A DNA stretch of 58,984 nucleotides from JBDZVM01 sp040255675 (GTDB lineage Bacteria > Actinomycetota > Actinomycetes > Acidothermales > Acidothermaceae), in contig JBDZVM010000024.1 in NCBI GenBank assembly GCA_040255675.1, forward strand, positions 1 through 58,984. Direction: 5' to 3'. The notes beneath the pieces were generated by a model, which saw only the letters and a program-made list of their open reading frames with translations, was not told the DNA's origin and made no database searches. Each line of letters begins with the position of its first letter. Positions within the stretch are counted from its first letter, which is position 1. This document shows positions 32,572 through 40,580 of the stretch, in pieces. The translations under genes were made by a program, and so were the position numbers.

Positions 32572-32788
32572 GGGTGGCCTCCAGCTCTTTTGTTTGACAG
32601 CTCAACATATTGACCGCGCGAACACGCCGTCAACATCACGCGGCTGGTCGTTGTTCGGCCGTGACAAAACGCGGACGGCGCGAGCGGCCGCACCCCAAAC
32701 CGCGCACTGCGAGGTGTGGCGACCGCGGGGACGGGGACGCTGGACGTAGCAGAGAAAAGAACCTGCGAATGGCAAGAACGGAAGCTGC

Positions 32789-33145
32789 GTGGTGGAAATG
32801 TCGACCACGAGAACTCGTTGGCTCGCGCTTTGCGGCATCGGCGCCCTGATATTCACCGTCGGCGTATTCATAGCCACCGGGGAGATCCATCTCTTGCCTT
32901 GGCTCGCGTTGCCGCTGGTCGCCGCTCTCGTTTGGTGGGTAGCCCCAACGATTGACCGGTTGCGCTTCGAACACCGGATAAAAGTCGAGGCAGCGGAAGG
33001 GATCGATCGGCTCGAGAAGTGGTTGCGAACAGCGCCTGGCGTCGCGACCGCGAGCGCGGGCGCCGTCGTCGAATGTTGTCCGATCTGCGGCACCCCGGTC
33101 GATCCGCGAGATGCCACCTGCTGGCGCCACGGCGCAACCACATAG
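32789..33145 (+). CDS. Small membrane protein with C-terminal zinc-ribbon-like end
   Basis: 118 residues from a GTG at 32789; an ATG at 32798 (MSTTRTRWLALC) is also plausible. Two membrane helices (about residues 11-30 and 36-51) lead to a basic/acidic helix and a tail with CCPICGTPVDPRDATCWRHG, a CPxC plus Cys/His set that could bind zinc. I do not recognise the family. It converges on the gene at 33178. Confidence 0.6.
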   Translation: MVEMSTTRTRWLALCGIGALIFTVGVFIATGEIHLLPWLALPLVAALVWWVAPTIDRLRFEHRIKVEAAEGIDRLEKWLRTAPGVATASAGAVVECCPICGTPVDPRDATCWRHGATT

Positions 33146-33146
33146 C

Positions 33147-33188
33147 CGGTTACTCGAACTCGGTTACTCGAACTCGGTTACTCGAACA
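33147..33188. repeat. 14-bp tandem repeat, three copies
   Basis: CGGTTACTCGAACT at 33147-33160 and 33161-33174, and CGGTTACTCGAACA at 33175-33188. The array spans the gap between two convergent genes and includes the last codons and TAA stop of the minus-strand gene (33178-33180). Confidence 0.75.
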
Positions 33189-33477
33189 GCGAATGCGAGC
33201 CGTCGCCGCGGGCCTGGCGACGACGTCGAATAATGAACAGGTCCACGGCCGCGATAAGTGCGAGCGCCGCCAATAACCCGCTCAGGGCTGGAATGTTCAG
33301 CTCGGCCGCCCACCAAGCAAGTAACGCGCAACTCACCACGCCGAAGGCAGCCAGCACCAGCCGCGCGTTGAGAGCGCTCAGCGCAGTTCGTGCTTCTCGA
33401 CCGGTGCGGCGCTCGGCTGCCGTAGTGGTCTTTTCTTCCGGCGGCACTTGGTTTCTTATCGTCGGCCGATCAGCCAT
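33178..33477 (-). CDS. Small membrane protein, two helices
   Basis: 99 residues from the ATG at 33477. A charged soluble head (TAAERRTGREARTALSALN) is followed by two helices (about residues 42-59 and 64-81) and a basic RRRRQARGDG tail. Its final codons and stop are supplied by a 14-bp tandem repeat. No family assigned. Confidence 0.55.
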   Translation of the reverse strand: MADRPTIRNQVPPEEKTTTAAERRTGREARTALSALNARLVLAAFGVVSCALLAWWAAELNIPALSGLLAALALIAAVDLFIIRRRRQARGDGSHSLFE

Positions 33478-33641
33478 CGCGCACCTCGCTCGGCTCTGTA
33501 ATTACGGCGTGCCCACCGAAGGGACTGTTACACGCGCCGTCGTTAAGGACCGGCCAATGAGGCGGTCACCGCTTGCGTTTGCGGGGGAGCAGCGGCGGGG
33601 ATCCGATTTTTCGGAACCAAACGTCGGAGTGCTCTTACGCC

Positions 33642-35147
33642 ATGCACATCGGGGTCGCGACTCCGCTCGACGCGGTGCGAAAGGCGTGGGCTAGCGGCGT
33701 CCGGTCTGCCGCGGCGCGAACCGGCGGCCGCGCGCGGCTTCGCGCCGTCGCGACGTTGTCCGCGATCATCGCGCTCGACGGTGCCGACAAGGGAACCGTC
33801 TCTGCCACCGCGACGAATATCAAGTCGACGTTCGGCGTGGGGAACACGGAAATCGGGGTCTTGCTGACCGTCGTCTCGATCGTGTCGGCGATTTTGAGCG
33901 TGCCTGCTGGCGTTCTCACCGATCGCATCAGCCGCACCAAAATGCTCGGAATCAGCATCGTCGGATGGGCGCTGGCGATAGCGGTCAGTGGCGCGGCGCA
34001 GTCGTACTTGTGGTTGCTGCTCACTCGTGTCGGCTTGGCAGCGGTCGGGGCGGCAGCTGGCCCGGCGGTCGCCTCGCTGATCGGAGACCTCTTCGCAACC
34101 CAAGAACGAGGAAAAATCTACGGGCGCATTCTTGCCGGTGAACTCGCTGGCACCGGGCTCGGCTTGGTCGGATCCACCTTCATCGCTGGCACCCTCGGTT
34201 GGCGATACGCCTTTTGGTGGCTGGTGATTCCTACGCTTTGTCTCGCCTGGGTGGTGTACCGCATGCGAGAGCCGGCACGCGATCAGGCTGACGTCTTATT
34301 GCCGTCCAGCCGCACGGCCGACCATGAAGAACTTTCGAAATCCCCTCGCAAGGACGCCGTTTACGTCGCCCTAGAGAAGCAAGGAGTTGAACCTCGTCCT
34401 GAGCTAGTGCTCGAAGAATCTCCGTCGAACATGAGCATCATCGAGGCGGTGCGGCACGTGTTTCGCGTGCCGACCAACCGGGTGCTGATCGTGGCATCGG
34501 CTCTCGGATATTTCTTTTTCGCCGGCTTGCGCGGCTTTGCCGTCGAATTCGCGCAAGACCAATACGGCGTCAGCAAGGCACAATCAAGCGGCTTCATGCT
34601 CGTCATCGGCGCCGGCGCGCTAATAGGGGTGTTCGTTGGCGGCAGACTCGCCGACCGGCTGATCGGGCGAGGAATCATCACTGGTCGCATCTGGGTACCA
34701 GCCATTTCCCTTTTGGCGGTGCCTATTGTGTTAGGCCCCGCTCTTTGGGCGACGCAAGTTATCGTCGCGCTGCCGCTCCTCGTCGTGGGCGCTGGACTGC
34801 TTTCGGCGGCTAATCCGGGCCAAGACGCGGCACGCCTCGACATCATGCACCCCCGGCTTTGGGGGCGCTCCGAATCGGTGCGCACCGTTGCCCGGACGGC
34901 GCTCGAGGCCGCGGCGCCATTGCTGTTCGGCTTCACCTCCGAGCGACTGCTCGGTGGCGACGGCGCGGGCTTGCAAGCGACATTTCTGATATTCCTGGTC
35001 GCTCTCCCGGCAGCGGGTGCGATGGGTTTGGTCGCCCTACGAAGCTATCCGCGCGATGTCATGTCGGCGCGTGTCTCGCTCGACAACACTGAGGCCGAAG
35101 ACCTTGCCGAACAGACCGCGACCGAAGGTAGGACGGCTGAGCATTAA
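33642..35147 (+). CDS. MFS transporter, spinster-like
   Basis: About 501 residues from the ATG at 33642; the frame begins at 33573 without conservation. Twelve membrane segments are visible. The MFS loop 2-3 motif reads GVLTDRISRTK near residue 95, and loop 8-9 has GRLADRLIGRG. The central cytoplasmic loop is long (DQADVLLPSSRTADHEELSK...). Substrate unknown; the spinster group carries lipids or sphingolipid-like molecules and drugs. Its last four bases overlap the convergent NodB gene. Confidence 0.83.
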   Translation: MHIGVATPLDAVRKAWASGVRSAAARTGGRARLRAVATLSAIIALDGADKGTVSATATNIKSTFGVGNTEIGVLLTVVSIVSAILSVPAGVLTDRISRTKMLGISIVGWALAIAVSGAAQSYLWLLLTRVGLAAVGAAAGPAVASLIGDLFATQERGKIYGRILAGELAGTGLGLVGSTFIAGTLGWRYAFWWLVIPTLCLAWVVYRMREPARDQADVLLPSSRTADHEELSKSPRKDAVYVALEKQGVEPRPELVLEESPSNMSIIEAVRHVFRVPTNRVLIVASALGYFFFAGLRGFAVEFAQDQYGVSKAQSSGFMLVIGAGALIGVFVGGRLADRLIGRGIITGRIWVPAISLLAVPIVLGPALWATQVIVALPLLVVGAGLLSAANPGQDAARLDIMHPRLWGRSESVRTVARTALEAAAPLLFGFTSERLLGGDGAGLQATFLIFLVALPAAGAMGLVALRSYPRDVMSARVSLDNTEAEDLAEQTATEGRTAEH

Positions 35148-35842
35148 CTGATGTCGTGCTCCGCTAGTGGCCCGACGCTCAAGCCGCGACTCGCGCAATC
35201 TCGAAAAATTCGCGGCAACGCCTCGAGAGTGGCCCGCCAGGCCGTCGAGGAAGGGCTATTGCCCGCATCGTGGAGAAGCACGGTGGCACCGCCTACGAGT
35301 CCGGATTCGAGATGCGACCAGACTGAGTCGGCGGTGGCATCAGCTCGCCAGTCTTTGGCCCAGGTTGTCCACAGTATTGGGGTAAGCCGGTGACGGCGCG
35401 CCTCGATGATGCTGGTGGCCGACAACACGCCGTAGGGCGGGCGAAACCAAATCGGCCGCACGCCGGCCGCGTCGGCGACCGCGGCCATTGCGCGACCAAG
35501 TCGCGGCGACGTCGCCAACGTGTAGCGATGGTGCCAACCGTGGAGACCGAGTTCGTGGCCTTCATCGACGATTCGGCGCACGAGCCTCGGTTCACGAGCG
35601 GCGCGCTCACCGACGACGAAAAACGTTGCCCGAGCGTCGTAAGCGCGCAGCAGATCGAGAAACGCCGGTGTCGAGACCGGATCGGGACCGTCGTCGAATG
35701 TAAGCGCGACATGGTCGAGGCGGCCCACCCCCGCCAGGCGGGGAAAACAGTCGCGCACGGCCGGCAACCAGGTGGCCGCGGGCAGCACTTGGCACGCCAC
35801 GGCCGTCGTGCCCGCGACGGCTTGCCGTGCCAAGCTGAACAT
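35144..35842 (-). CDS. Polysaccharide deacetylase (NodB domain)
   Basis: 232 residues. The NodB motifs are intact: LTFDDGPDP (catalytic base and metal Asp) near residue 47, HGWHHRY (the His-x3-His metal pair) near 100, RPPYGVLS near 134 and LLHDAGNS near 188. It removes acetyl groups from a surface glycan or peptidoglycan. The N-terminus is mildly hydrophobic but has no clear signal cleavage site. Divergent from the glycosyltransferase, with 37 bases between starts, so the pair may be regulated together. Confidence 0.88.
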   Translation of the reverse strand: MFSLARQAVAGTTAVACQVLPAATWLPAVRDCFPRLAGVGRLDHVALTFDDGPDPVSTPAFLDLLRAYDARATFFVVGERAAREPRLVRRIVDEGHELGLHGWHHRYTLATSPRLGRAMAAVADAAGVRPIWFRPPYGVLSATSIIEARRHRLTPILWTTWAKDWRADATADSVWSHLESGLVGGATVLLHDAGNSPSSTAWRATLEALPRIFRDCASRGLSVGPLAEHDIS

Positions 35843-35879
35843 CGGTTACCGGCTCGAGGCTCGAGGGTGGGAGTCGTTC

Positions 35880-37049
35880 ATGGTGGGTACGGCCTCTCTT
35901 GTGCGGCGCTACTTGATTCTCGCGGCCAGCATGGGCGACGGACATCTGCGGGTGGCCGACGAGTTGCGGCGTCGGCTCGCGGCACGAGGCGATACCGCCG
36001 AAGTCGTCGACATCTTGGAGTTACTCCCCCTTCGTCTCGGTGGCGCTCTGAGGAGCGGTTACGCGGCCATGTTGCGGCGCGCGCCGTCGTTGTATGAGTT
36101 CATTTATCGCGGGTTTTTCGCGAGCGAGCAAGGCCTCGACTTTCGCCCCGATCCGCTGGTGGCAATTAGTGCGCCCGCCCTTGCCAGACAGATCGAGCAG
36201 TTTCGGCCTGACATGGTGGTGTCGACGTTTCATCTGTGCGGCCAAATCACCGGCCGGTTACGCACGAGAAATCAGTTGAAGGTTCCGAGCGTCGTCGTCC
36301 TCACGGATTTCGTCGCGCACCGCATGTGGTTACATGCGGGAAACGACGCGTTCATCTGCCCGCATCCCGCGGTCGCTGCCGACGCGGCGGCCCGCACCGG
36401 TCGCCCGTCCTTCGCCGCCGCACCCGCCGTCGGTGCGGGATTTTTAAGTTTGGACGGCGGTGCGCGCGCCCGCGTACGCGCTGAGCTCGGTATCGCCGCT
36501 GACGCTCGCGTGGTTTTGATGTCGGCGGGCGCGTGGGGCAGCGGCGAGATCGCCGAGGCGGTCGACGCGTCGGCGTCAGATCGACACGTCACGCTTGTGT
36601 TGTGCGGCCGCAACGACCGGTTGCGAGCCGAACTGGCACGAAGACACGCTCATGGGCCTTTGTCGAACGGGCGCGCGAAGCCGACGGCCGTCGTGATGGC
36701 GTTGGGGTGGCGCGACGACATGGCGGATCTGATGAGCGCGTGTGACGTCCTCGTCGAAAACGCGGCGGGTCAGATGGCGATGGAAGGGTTCGCGATTGGC
36801 CTGCCGGTGGTGACGTTTCGGCCGTTGCCGGGCCACGGCCGTGATGGATGCCGCCGCCTGGCCGAACTGGAGTTAACGACCTTCGCCGAAGGCGACGAAG
36901 AGCTGCGGGGCGCCATTGCCCAGCTGTGCGATCACGACTCGCCGCGTCGCCGCGCCCAAATCGATACGGCACGGGCGTTGTTCACAGCAGATCCGGTTGA
37001 GTCTCTTGATTTGGTTGCCGTGCCGACGCCGCCGCCGGTCGCCCGCTGA
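35880..37049 (+). CDS. GT28/MGDG-synthase-like glycosyltransferase
   Basis: 389 residues from the ATG at 35880 with GGGAG six bases upstream. The N-terminus ILAASMGDGHLRVADELRRRL is the MGD-synthase/MurG-type start. The DMVVSTFHLCGQITGRL segment follows near residue 102. The C-terminal sugar-nucleotide site reads VLVENAAGQMAMEGFAIGLPVVTF near residues 293-316. Such enzymes add a hexose to diacylglycerol or another lipid. The 3' end overlaps the minus-strand EamA gene by 68 bases. Confidence 0.82.
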   Translation: MVGTASLVRRYLILAASMGDGHLRVADELRRRLAARGDTAEVVDILELLPLRLGGALRSGYAAMLRRAPSLYEFIYRGFFASEQGLDFRPDPLVAISAPALARQIEQFRPDMVVSTFHLCGQITGRLRTRNQLKVPSVVVLTDFVAHRMWLHAGNDAFICPHPAVAADAAARTGRPSFAAAPAVGAGFLSLDGGARARVRAELGIAADARVVLMSAGAWGSGEIAEAVDASASDRHVTLVLCGRNDRLRAELARRHAHGPLSNGRAKPTAVVMALGWRDDMADLMSACDVLVENAAGQMAMEGFAIGLPVVTFRPLPGHGRDGCRRLAELELTTFAEGDEELRGAIAQLCDHDSPRRRAQIDTARALFTADPVESLDLVAVPTPPPVAR

Positions 37050-37887
37050 CGAGCGGCGATCTGGCAAGTTCGATGCTCGCCAAGCCGATCAGTGCGATCC
37101 CGAATAGCTCGAGGGCGAGCCAGCCGCCCAATCTGATGTGTTCGCCGAATACCAGGACGCCGATGGCGGTGGAAATTATCGGGTCGCTCAAGGTAATGGC
37201 AGGCTGGGCGGAGACCAGCGTCGCCGCCTGGAGCGCGTTTTGCCAAAGGAACAAGCTGATCGCGCCCGCGACGATCATCGCGTAGAACTCCCACGCGCTC
37301 AGTAAACCGGCGAATCTGTCCGCGTCGAAGCGGATCATTGCCGCCTTCATCAACGCGGCAGTGAGGGCGAATCCGGCGCCTCCGGCGGTAGCGAACAACG
37401 CGGCACGCGGGCTGCCTTCGAGCCGAAGGGCGGCGCTCACGAGTAGCGCGCAGAGCCCGACAGTCGATAACGCCGTCAAGACCAGCGGAACAAGGCTTGC
37501 TGTAGTGCGCCCGCCACTCGGCGCTGCCGCGGCGAGTGCCGCCGCGAGGCCCACGCACATGCCGGCAACGCCGAACCAGGCCCTTCTTTCGGCGTGCGAT
37601 CGGAACAGCAGGCTGGCGAAGAGCAAAGTCAACGGTAACTCGGCTAGCAAGATCGGCTGCACCAAGGCAAGCTCGCCTTTGCGCAACGCGGCAGCCTGGA
37701 AGATGAACGCGAACACCAATGCCAGCAGGCCGAGTAACCAGACCGGACGGCGCAACACCGCGATCAAAAGCGCCAGGCGCATCGATTTGCTCTCGGGCAC
37801 AGATTTCGCCCCGCGACGTTGCAAGACCGAAGCGAGCGCGTTGCACAGGGCCGCGCCGATCGCGAAAACCACCGTCAGCACAGGCAT
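36982..37887 (-). CDS. EamA/DMT-type transporter
   Basis: About 301 residues from the ATG at 37887 (MPVLTVVFAIGAALCNALAS), which has AGGTGG just upstream; a GTG at 37896 adds three residues. Nine to ten membrane segments are visible in two repeats, as in the drug/metabolite transporter superfamily, with RKGELALVQPILLAELPLT near residue 70. Substrate unknown. Its last 68 bases lie inside the convergent glycosyltransferase gene. Confidence 0.78.
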   Translation of the reverse strand: MPVLTVVFAIGAALCNALASVLQRRGAKSVPESKSMRLALLIAVLRRPVWLLGLLALVFAFIFQAAALRKGELALVQPILLAELPLTLLFASLLFRSHAERRAWFGVAGMCVGLAAALAAAAPSGGRTTASLVPLVLTALSTVGLCALLVSAALRLEGSPRAALFATAGGAGFALTAALMKAAMIRFDADRFAGLLSAWEFYAMIVAGAISLFLWQNALQAATLVSAQPAITLSDPIISTAIGVLVFGEHIRLGGWLALELFGIALIGLASIELARSPLVSGRPAAASARQPNQETQPDLL

Positions 37888-37950
37888 GCGTGCCACCTGG
37901 ATGCTGTGCGACGCAACGCAGCGGAGCCGCCAGAGATGCTGGCGCCGCCG

Positions 37951-38691
37951 CTAACCGAACTTGTTCGCGAGTCCCCTATACAGCCCGGGAAGGCCGTCGT
38001 GCAGCAGAGCTGGGAGCCGCATCCAGTGCGGCAGAAACACTTGCTTGTCACTGCGCTCCACCGCATGGACGACGGCGGCGGCCACGGCGTCGGCGGGCAT
38101 GGCGGGCGGCCAGTTGCGCTGGTAGGCCGTACCGCGGTTGCGGAAGAAATCGGTCGCGACCGCGGCGGGTGAGACCGTCGAGACTCCGATCCGATGTTGC
38201 CGGATCTCGGCTCGTAGCGCCTCTGCATAGGTGCGTACCGCCGCTTTCGTCGCCGAATAGACCGCCTCGTTCTCGACGCCGAGATGCCCGGCCACCGATC
38301 CGATAAAGACGATATGGCCCATGCCGCGCTCGACCATGCCGGGCAGGAGCAAACGGGTCAACAACAAGGGTGCGAGCGTGTTGACCTCGACGAGCCGTCG
38401 AATGTCGGGTGGTGGCATGTCGGCCGTGTTGCCGTACCAGCCGACACCCGCGTTGTTGACCAAAATGTCGACCTCGCCCGCGTCGGCCGCGAGGTTGCGA
38501 ACGGCGTCTTCGTCGGTCAGGTCGGCCACGACGGCGCGTGTGCCCTCGGGGAGGTAGGTGCTTTGCAAGGCCGCTGGGTCACGACCGGACACCACAAGAC
38601 GCGCGCCGCGCCGAGCGAAGGCGAGGGTGACAGCCGACCCGATTCCGCCTGAGGCACCTGTGATCAGCACCCGCGATCCGGAGATCATCAT
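37951..38691 (-). CDS. Short-chain dehydrogenase/reductase
   Basis: 246 residues. SDR motifs are intact: TGASGGIG at about residues 11-18, VNNAGVG near 82, catalytic Ser in FIGSVAGHLG near 133 and YSATKAAV with Tyr/Lys near 147-151. NADP use is suggested by Arg in SGRDP. It belongs to the classical SDR group; substrate unknown. A 12-bp tandem repeat lies 25 bases before its ATG. Confidence 0.88.
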   Translation of the reverse strand: MMISGSRVLITGASGGIGSAVTLAFARRGARLVVSGRDPAALQSTYLPEGTRAVVADLTDEDAVRNLAADAGEVDILVNNAGVGWYGNTADMPPPDIRRLVEVNTLAPLLLTRLLLPGMVERGMGHIVFIGSVAGHLGVENEAVYSATKAAVRTYAEALRAEIRQHRIGVSTVSPAAVATDFFRNRGTAYQRNWPPAMPADAVAAAVVHAVERSDKQVFLPHWMRLPALLHDGLPGLYRGLANKFG

Positions 38692-38715
38692 CGAACATCT
38701 GGCGTGGGCAACGCC

Positions 38716-38787
38716 GCGATGTTTGTCGCGATGCTTGTGGCGATGCTTGTGGCGATGCTTGTCGCCATGCTTGTGGCGTCGCTTGTA
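38716..38787. repeat. 12-bp tandem repeat, six copies
   Basis: Units of GCGATGCTTGTG with small changes run without gaps from 38716 (GCGATGTTTGTC) to 38787 (GCGTCGCTTGTA). On the plus strand they would encode MLVA repeats in a frame from 38704; on the minus strand, ATSI repeats. Neither frame has other signs of being a gene. The array is in the promoter region of the minus-strand SDR gene, so copy number could affect its expression. Confidence 0.8.
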
Positions 38788-38966
38788 AGGAGTGCCGTCA
38801 TAGCCCTTGCTTGCACCGCGAAGGACCTTGTCAAACGTCGTGCGCGATCAAAAGATTGCCACCGTGCATGTGGTGGCGCGCGTGGGTACCGTGGACGTGA
38901 AAGGTCACCCACCGAAATCACGAAAAGCGCTCATGACACGCACTACGACAGATAAGGCGGCGTCTG

Positions 38967-39323
38967 TTGTTTCCGGCTGAAAACATCAGAGACTGGCGCG
39001 GTCACCGGGTGGTCGACAGCTTGGGTTCGCGCATCGGCGATCTCGAAGCCATCTACGTCGACACCGACACCGACCAGCCATCGTTCGCGACGGTCAAGGT
39101 GGGCTTACTCGGCCGCAGCCGGCTCATCTTCGTGCCGCTGCGAGGCGCGACCGTGGCACCCGGTTATCTGAAGGTCTCGGTGACGAAGGCGCAGACGAAG
39201 GGCGCACCGAGCATCGACACCGACGGCGAGCTTTTCGCGGAAGCCGAGCCTGAGATATTCGCGCACTACGAGTTGCCGTATCGCGCGGGGGCAAACGGCG
39301 GACGTCGGCTCGCCCGCCGCTGA
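38967..39323 (+). CDS. PRC-barrel domain protein
   Basis: 118 residues from a TTG at 38967, with AAGGCGG about eight bases upstream. The head NIRDWRGHRVVDSLGSRIGDLEAIYVDTDTDQPSFATVKVG and the LIFVPLRGA segment form the PRC beta-barrel (motif names shortened: RGHRVVDSLG, FVPLRGA). PRC barrels bind RNA, proteins or act in stress proteins. A 57-residue membrane peptide gene follows after 22 bases and is probably co-transcribed. Confidence 0.75.
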   Translation: MFPAENIRDWRGHRVVDSLGSRIGDLEAIYVDTDTDQPSFATVKVGLLGRSRLIFVPLRGATVAPGYLKVSVTKAQTKGAPSIDTDGELFAEAEPEIFAHYELPYRAGANGGRRLARR

Positions 39324-39345
39324 GGTCACGAGGAAAGGAGTTTTC

Positions 39346-39519
39346 GTGCTGTTGACCCTGCTGCTCATCTTCGTGGCGGCCTGGATCATCCTGGGTGTGA
39401 TCGGCTTCGTCATCAAAGGATTGTTCTGGCTGTTCGTGCTGGCTTGCGTGCTCTTCGGGGTGACGTTGCTTATCGCCGCCTTTCGCGGGGGGCGCGGAAG
39501 CCGGCGGGTCGCCCGCTAG
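39346..39519 (+). CDS. 57-residue membrane peptide
   Basis: A GTG at 39346 follows AAAGGAG at a five-base spacing, the strongest ribosome site in this area. The product is two closely spaced helices (VLLTLLLIFVAAWIILGVI near residues 1-19, and LFWLFVLACVLFGVTLLIAA near 26-45) and a basic tail GGRGSRRVAR. Positive charges at the end predict a cytoplasmic C-terminus. It resembles the small DUF-type hydrophobic proteins often seen behind stress genes, with no known role. Confidence 0.65.
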   Translation: MLLTLLLIFVAAWIILGVIGFVIKGLFWLFVLACVLFGVTLLIAAFRGGRGSRRVAR

Positions 39520-39594
39520 GTTCGCGTCGCCCGGCCTGCCCGCGCCGTTTCGCCCGCGATCGTCGGCGCCGCCGCTTCGGGGCAGACTGTTGGC

Positions 39595-40404
39595 ATGGTG
39601 TTGCCGATCCACGACCGCAACCCGGTGCGTCGAACGCCGGTCGTGACCTACAGCTTGATTGCGATCAACCTGATCGTATTTCTGATCGAGCCAATTCACC
39701 ATTTTCAGTTCATTCGTCATGGCGCGGCGGCGCCGAGCCTTTGCGAGCAGTTTCAATTCTTCGACCAGTACGCGGCGATTCCGCATGAGCTGATCACCAA
39801 CGCGGTGCAGGCGCATCGTTATGTCGACCAGCTAGGGCAGACCGTCTGCGTCAGTAATTTCCCCGACAAGCAGCCGGCGCTCTCGGTGCTGTTTTCGATG
39901 TTCCTGCACGGCAGCTGGTTGCACGTGCTCGGCAACATGCTGTTCTTGTTCGTCTTCGGCAACAACGTCGAAGACCGGCTCGGTCGAGTCAAGTTTTTGC
40001 TCTTTTACCTGGTATCGGGTTACATCGCCGCGTACGGTTTCGCGCTCGCGTTTCGCGATTCCCGGACGGCGCTCATCGGCGCTTCTGGCGCGGTTGCTGG
40101 CGTGCTCGGGGCGTATGTCGTGCTGTGGCCGCGCGCGCGAATCCTTTCGCTCGTGACGTTCCTGCTTTTCCTGCCGCTGTCGCTGCCGGCGTGGCTGGTG
40201 CTCGGCAGCTGGTTCTTGTTGCAGTGGTGGTACTCGGTGAGCAACCTGTCGTCGCAGGGCAGCGGCGTCGCCTACCTGGCCCACGTCATCGGGTTCGCGT
40301 TCGGCATGCTCGTGGCGTGGCCGCTCCGCAATCGCGGCTGGCCCCACGGCTACCCGTCGGCGCCCTGGTCGACCGGACGCTATTCGTACCGGTTACCGCG
40401 CTAA
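39595..40404 (+). CDS. Rhomboid family intramembrane serine protease
   Basis: 269 residues, six to seven membrane segments. The N-terminus IHDRNPVRRTPVVTYSLIAIN is typical of bacterial rhomboids. Active-site parts are present: HVLGNMLFLF near residues 106-115, GASGAVAGVLGAY with the nucleophile Ser near 164, and AHVIGFAFGM with the His near 225. It should cleave membrane substrates. The extracytoplasmic loop between helices 1 and 2 has two Cys (PSLCEQF, QTVCVSN) that could pair. Confidence 0.88.
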   Translation: MVLPIHDRNPVRRTPVVTYSLIAINLIVFLIEPIHHFQFIRHGAAAPSLCEQFQFFDQYAAIPHELITNAVQAHRYVDQLGQTVCVSNFPDKQPALSVLFSMFLHGSWLHVLGNMLFLFVFGNNVEDRLGRVKFLLFYLVSGYIAAYGFALAFRDSRTALIGASGAVAGVLGAYVVLWPRARILSLVTFLLFLPLSLPAWLVLGSWFLLQWWYSVSNLSSQGSGVAYLAHVIGFAFGMLVAWPLRNRGWPHGYPSAPWSTGRYSYRLPR

Positions 40405-40419
40405 CCCGCGACTTTCGCT

Positions 40420-40469
40420 TGATCACGAAGACTTTTTGGCATCTAAAGGGGCAGAAGTTTTCGCGATCA
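40420..40469. repeat. Palindromic intergenic element, copy 2 of 3
   Basis: Arms TGATCACGAAGACTT and AAGTTTTCGCGATCA (13 of 15 pairing) flank a 20-base loop, the same geometry as copy 1. The loop, read on the other strand, shares about 12 of 20 bases with copy 1, mostly differing by transitions. It lies 15 bases after the rhomboid stop. Confidence 0.7.
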
Positions 40470-40510
40470 CGTCAAAAGTTCCGCGGCGCCATCGCGTCCC
40501 GCATGTTAAG

Positions 40511-40540
40511 AGGGCCGGGACGCCATCGCGTCCCGGCCCT
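40511..40540. terminator. Strong GC-rich hairpin terminator between convergent genes
   Basis: AGGGCCGGGACG (40511-40522), loop CCATCG, then CGTCCCGGCCCT (40529-40540): a perfect 12-base stem. It is flanked by AAG and CCTT, giving a little A/T on each side. It lies between the rhomboid gene and the minus-strand beta-helix gene, so it can serve both. Confidence 0.82.
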
Positions 40541-40580
40541 CCTTGCCACGGTCCCCTTTGGTGGCCTCAGGTGTTGCCGA

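Noticed and set aside
18851..35373. Exact TTGTCCACA boxes at 18851-18859 and 35365-35373 as a replication origin
   Set aside because: They are single boxes 16 kb apart, with no AT-rich region, dnaA or dnaN nearby. oriC is not supported.
38704..38955. 83-residue frame containing MLVA repeats as a gene
   Set aside because: It is only the translation of the 12-bp minisatellite plus an unconserved basic tail, with no ribosome binding site.
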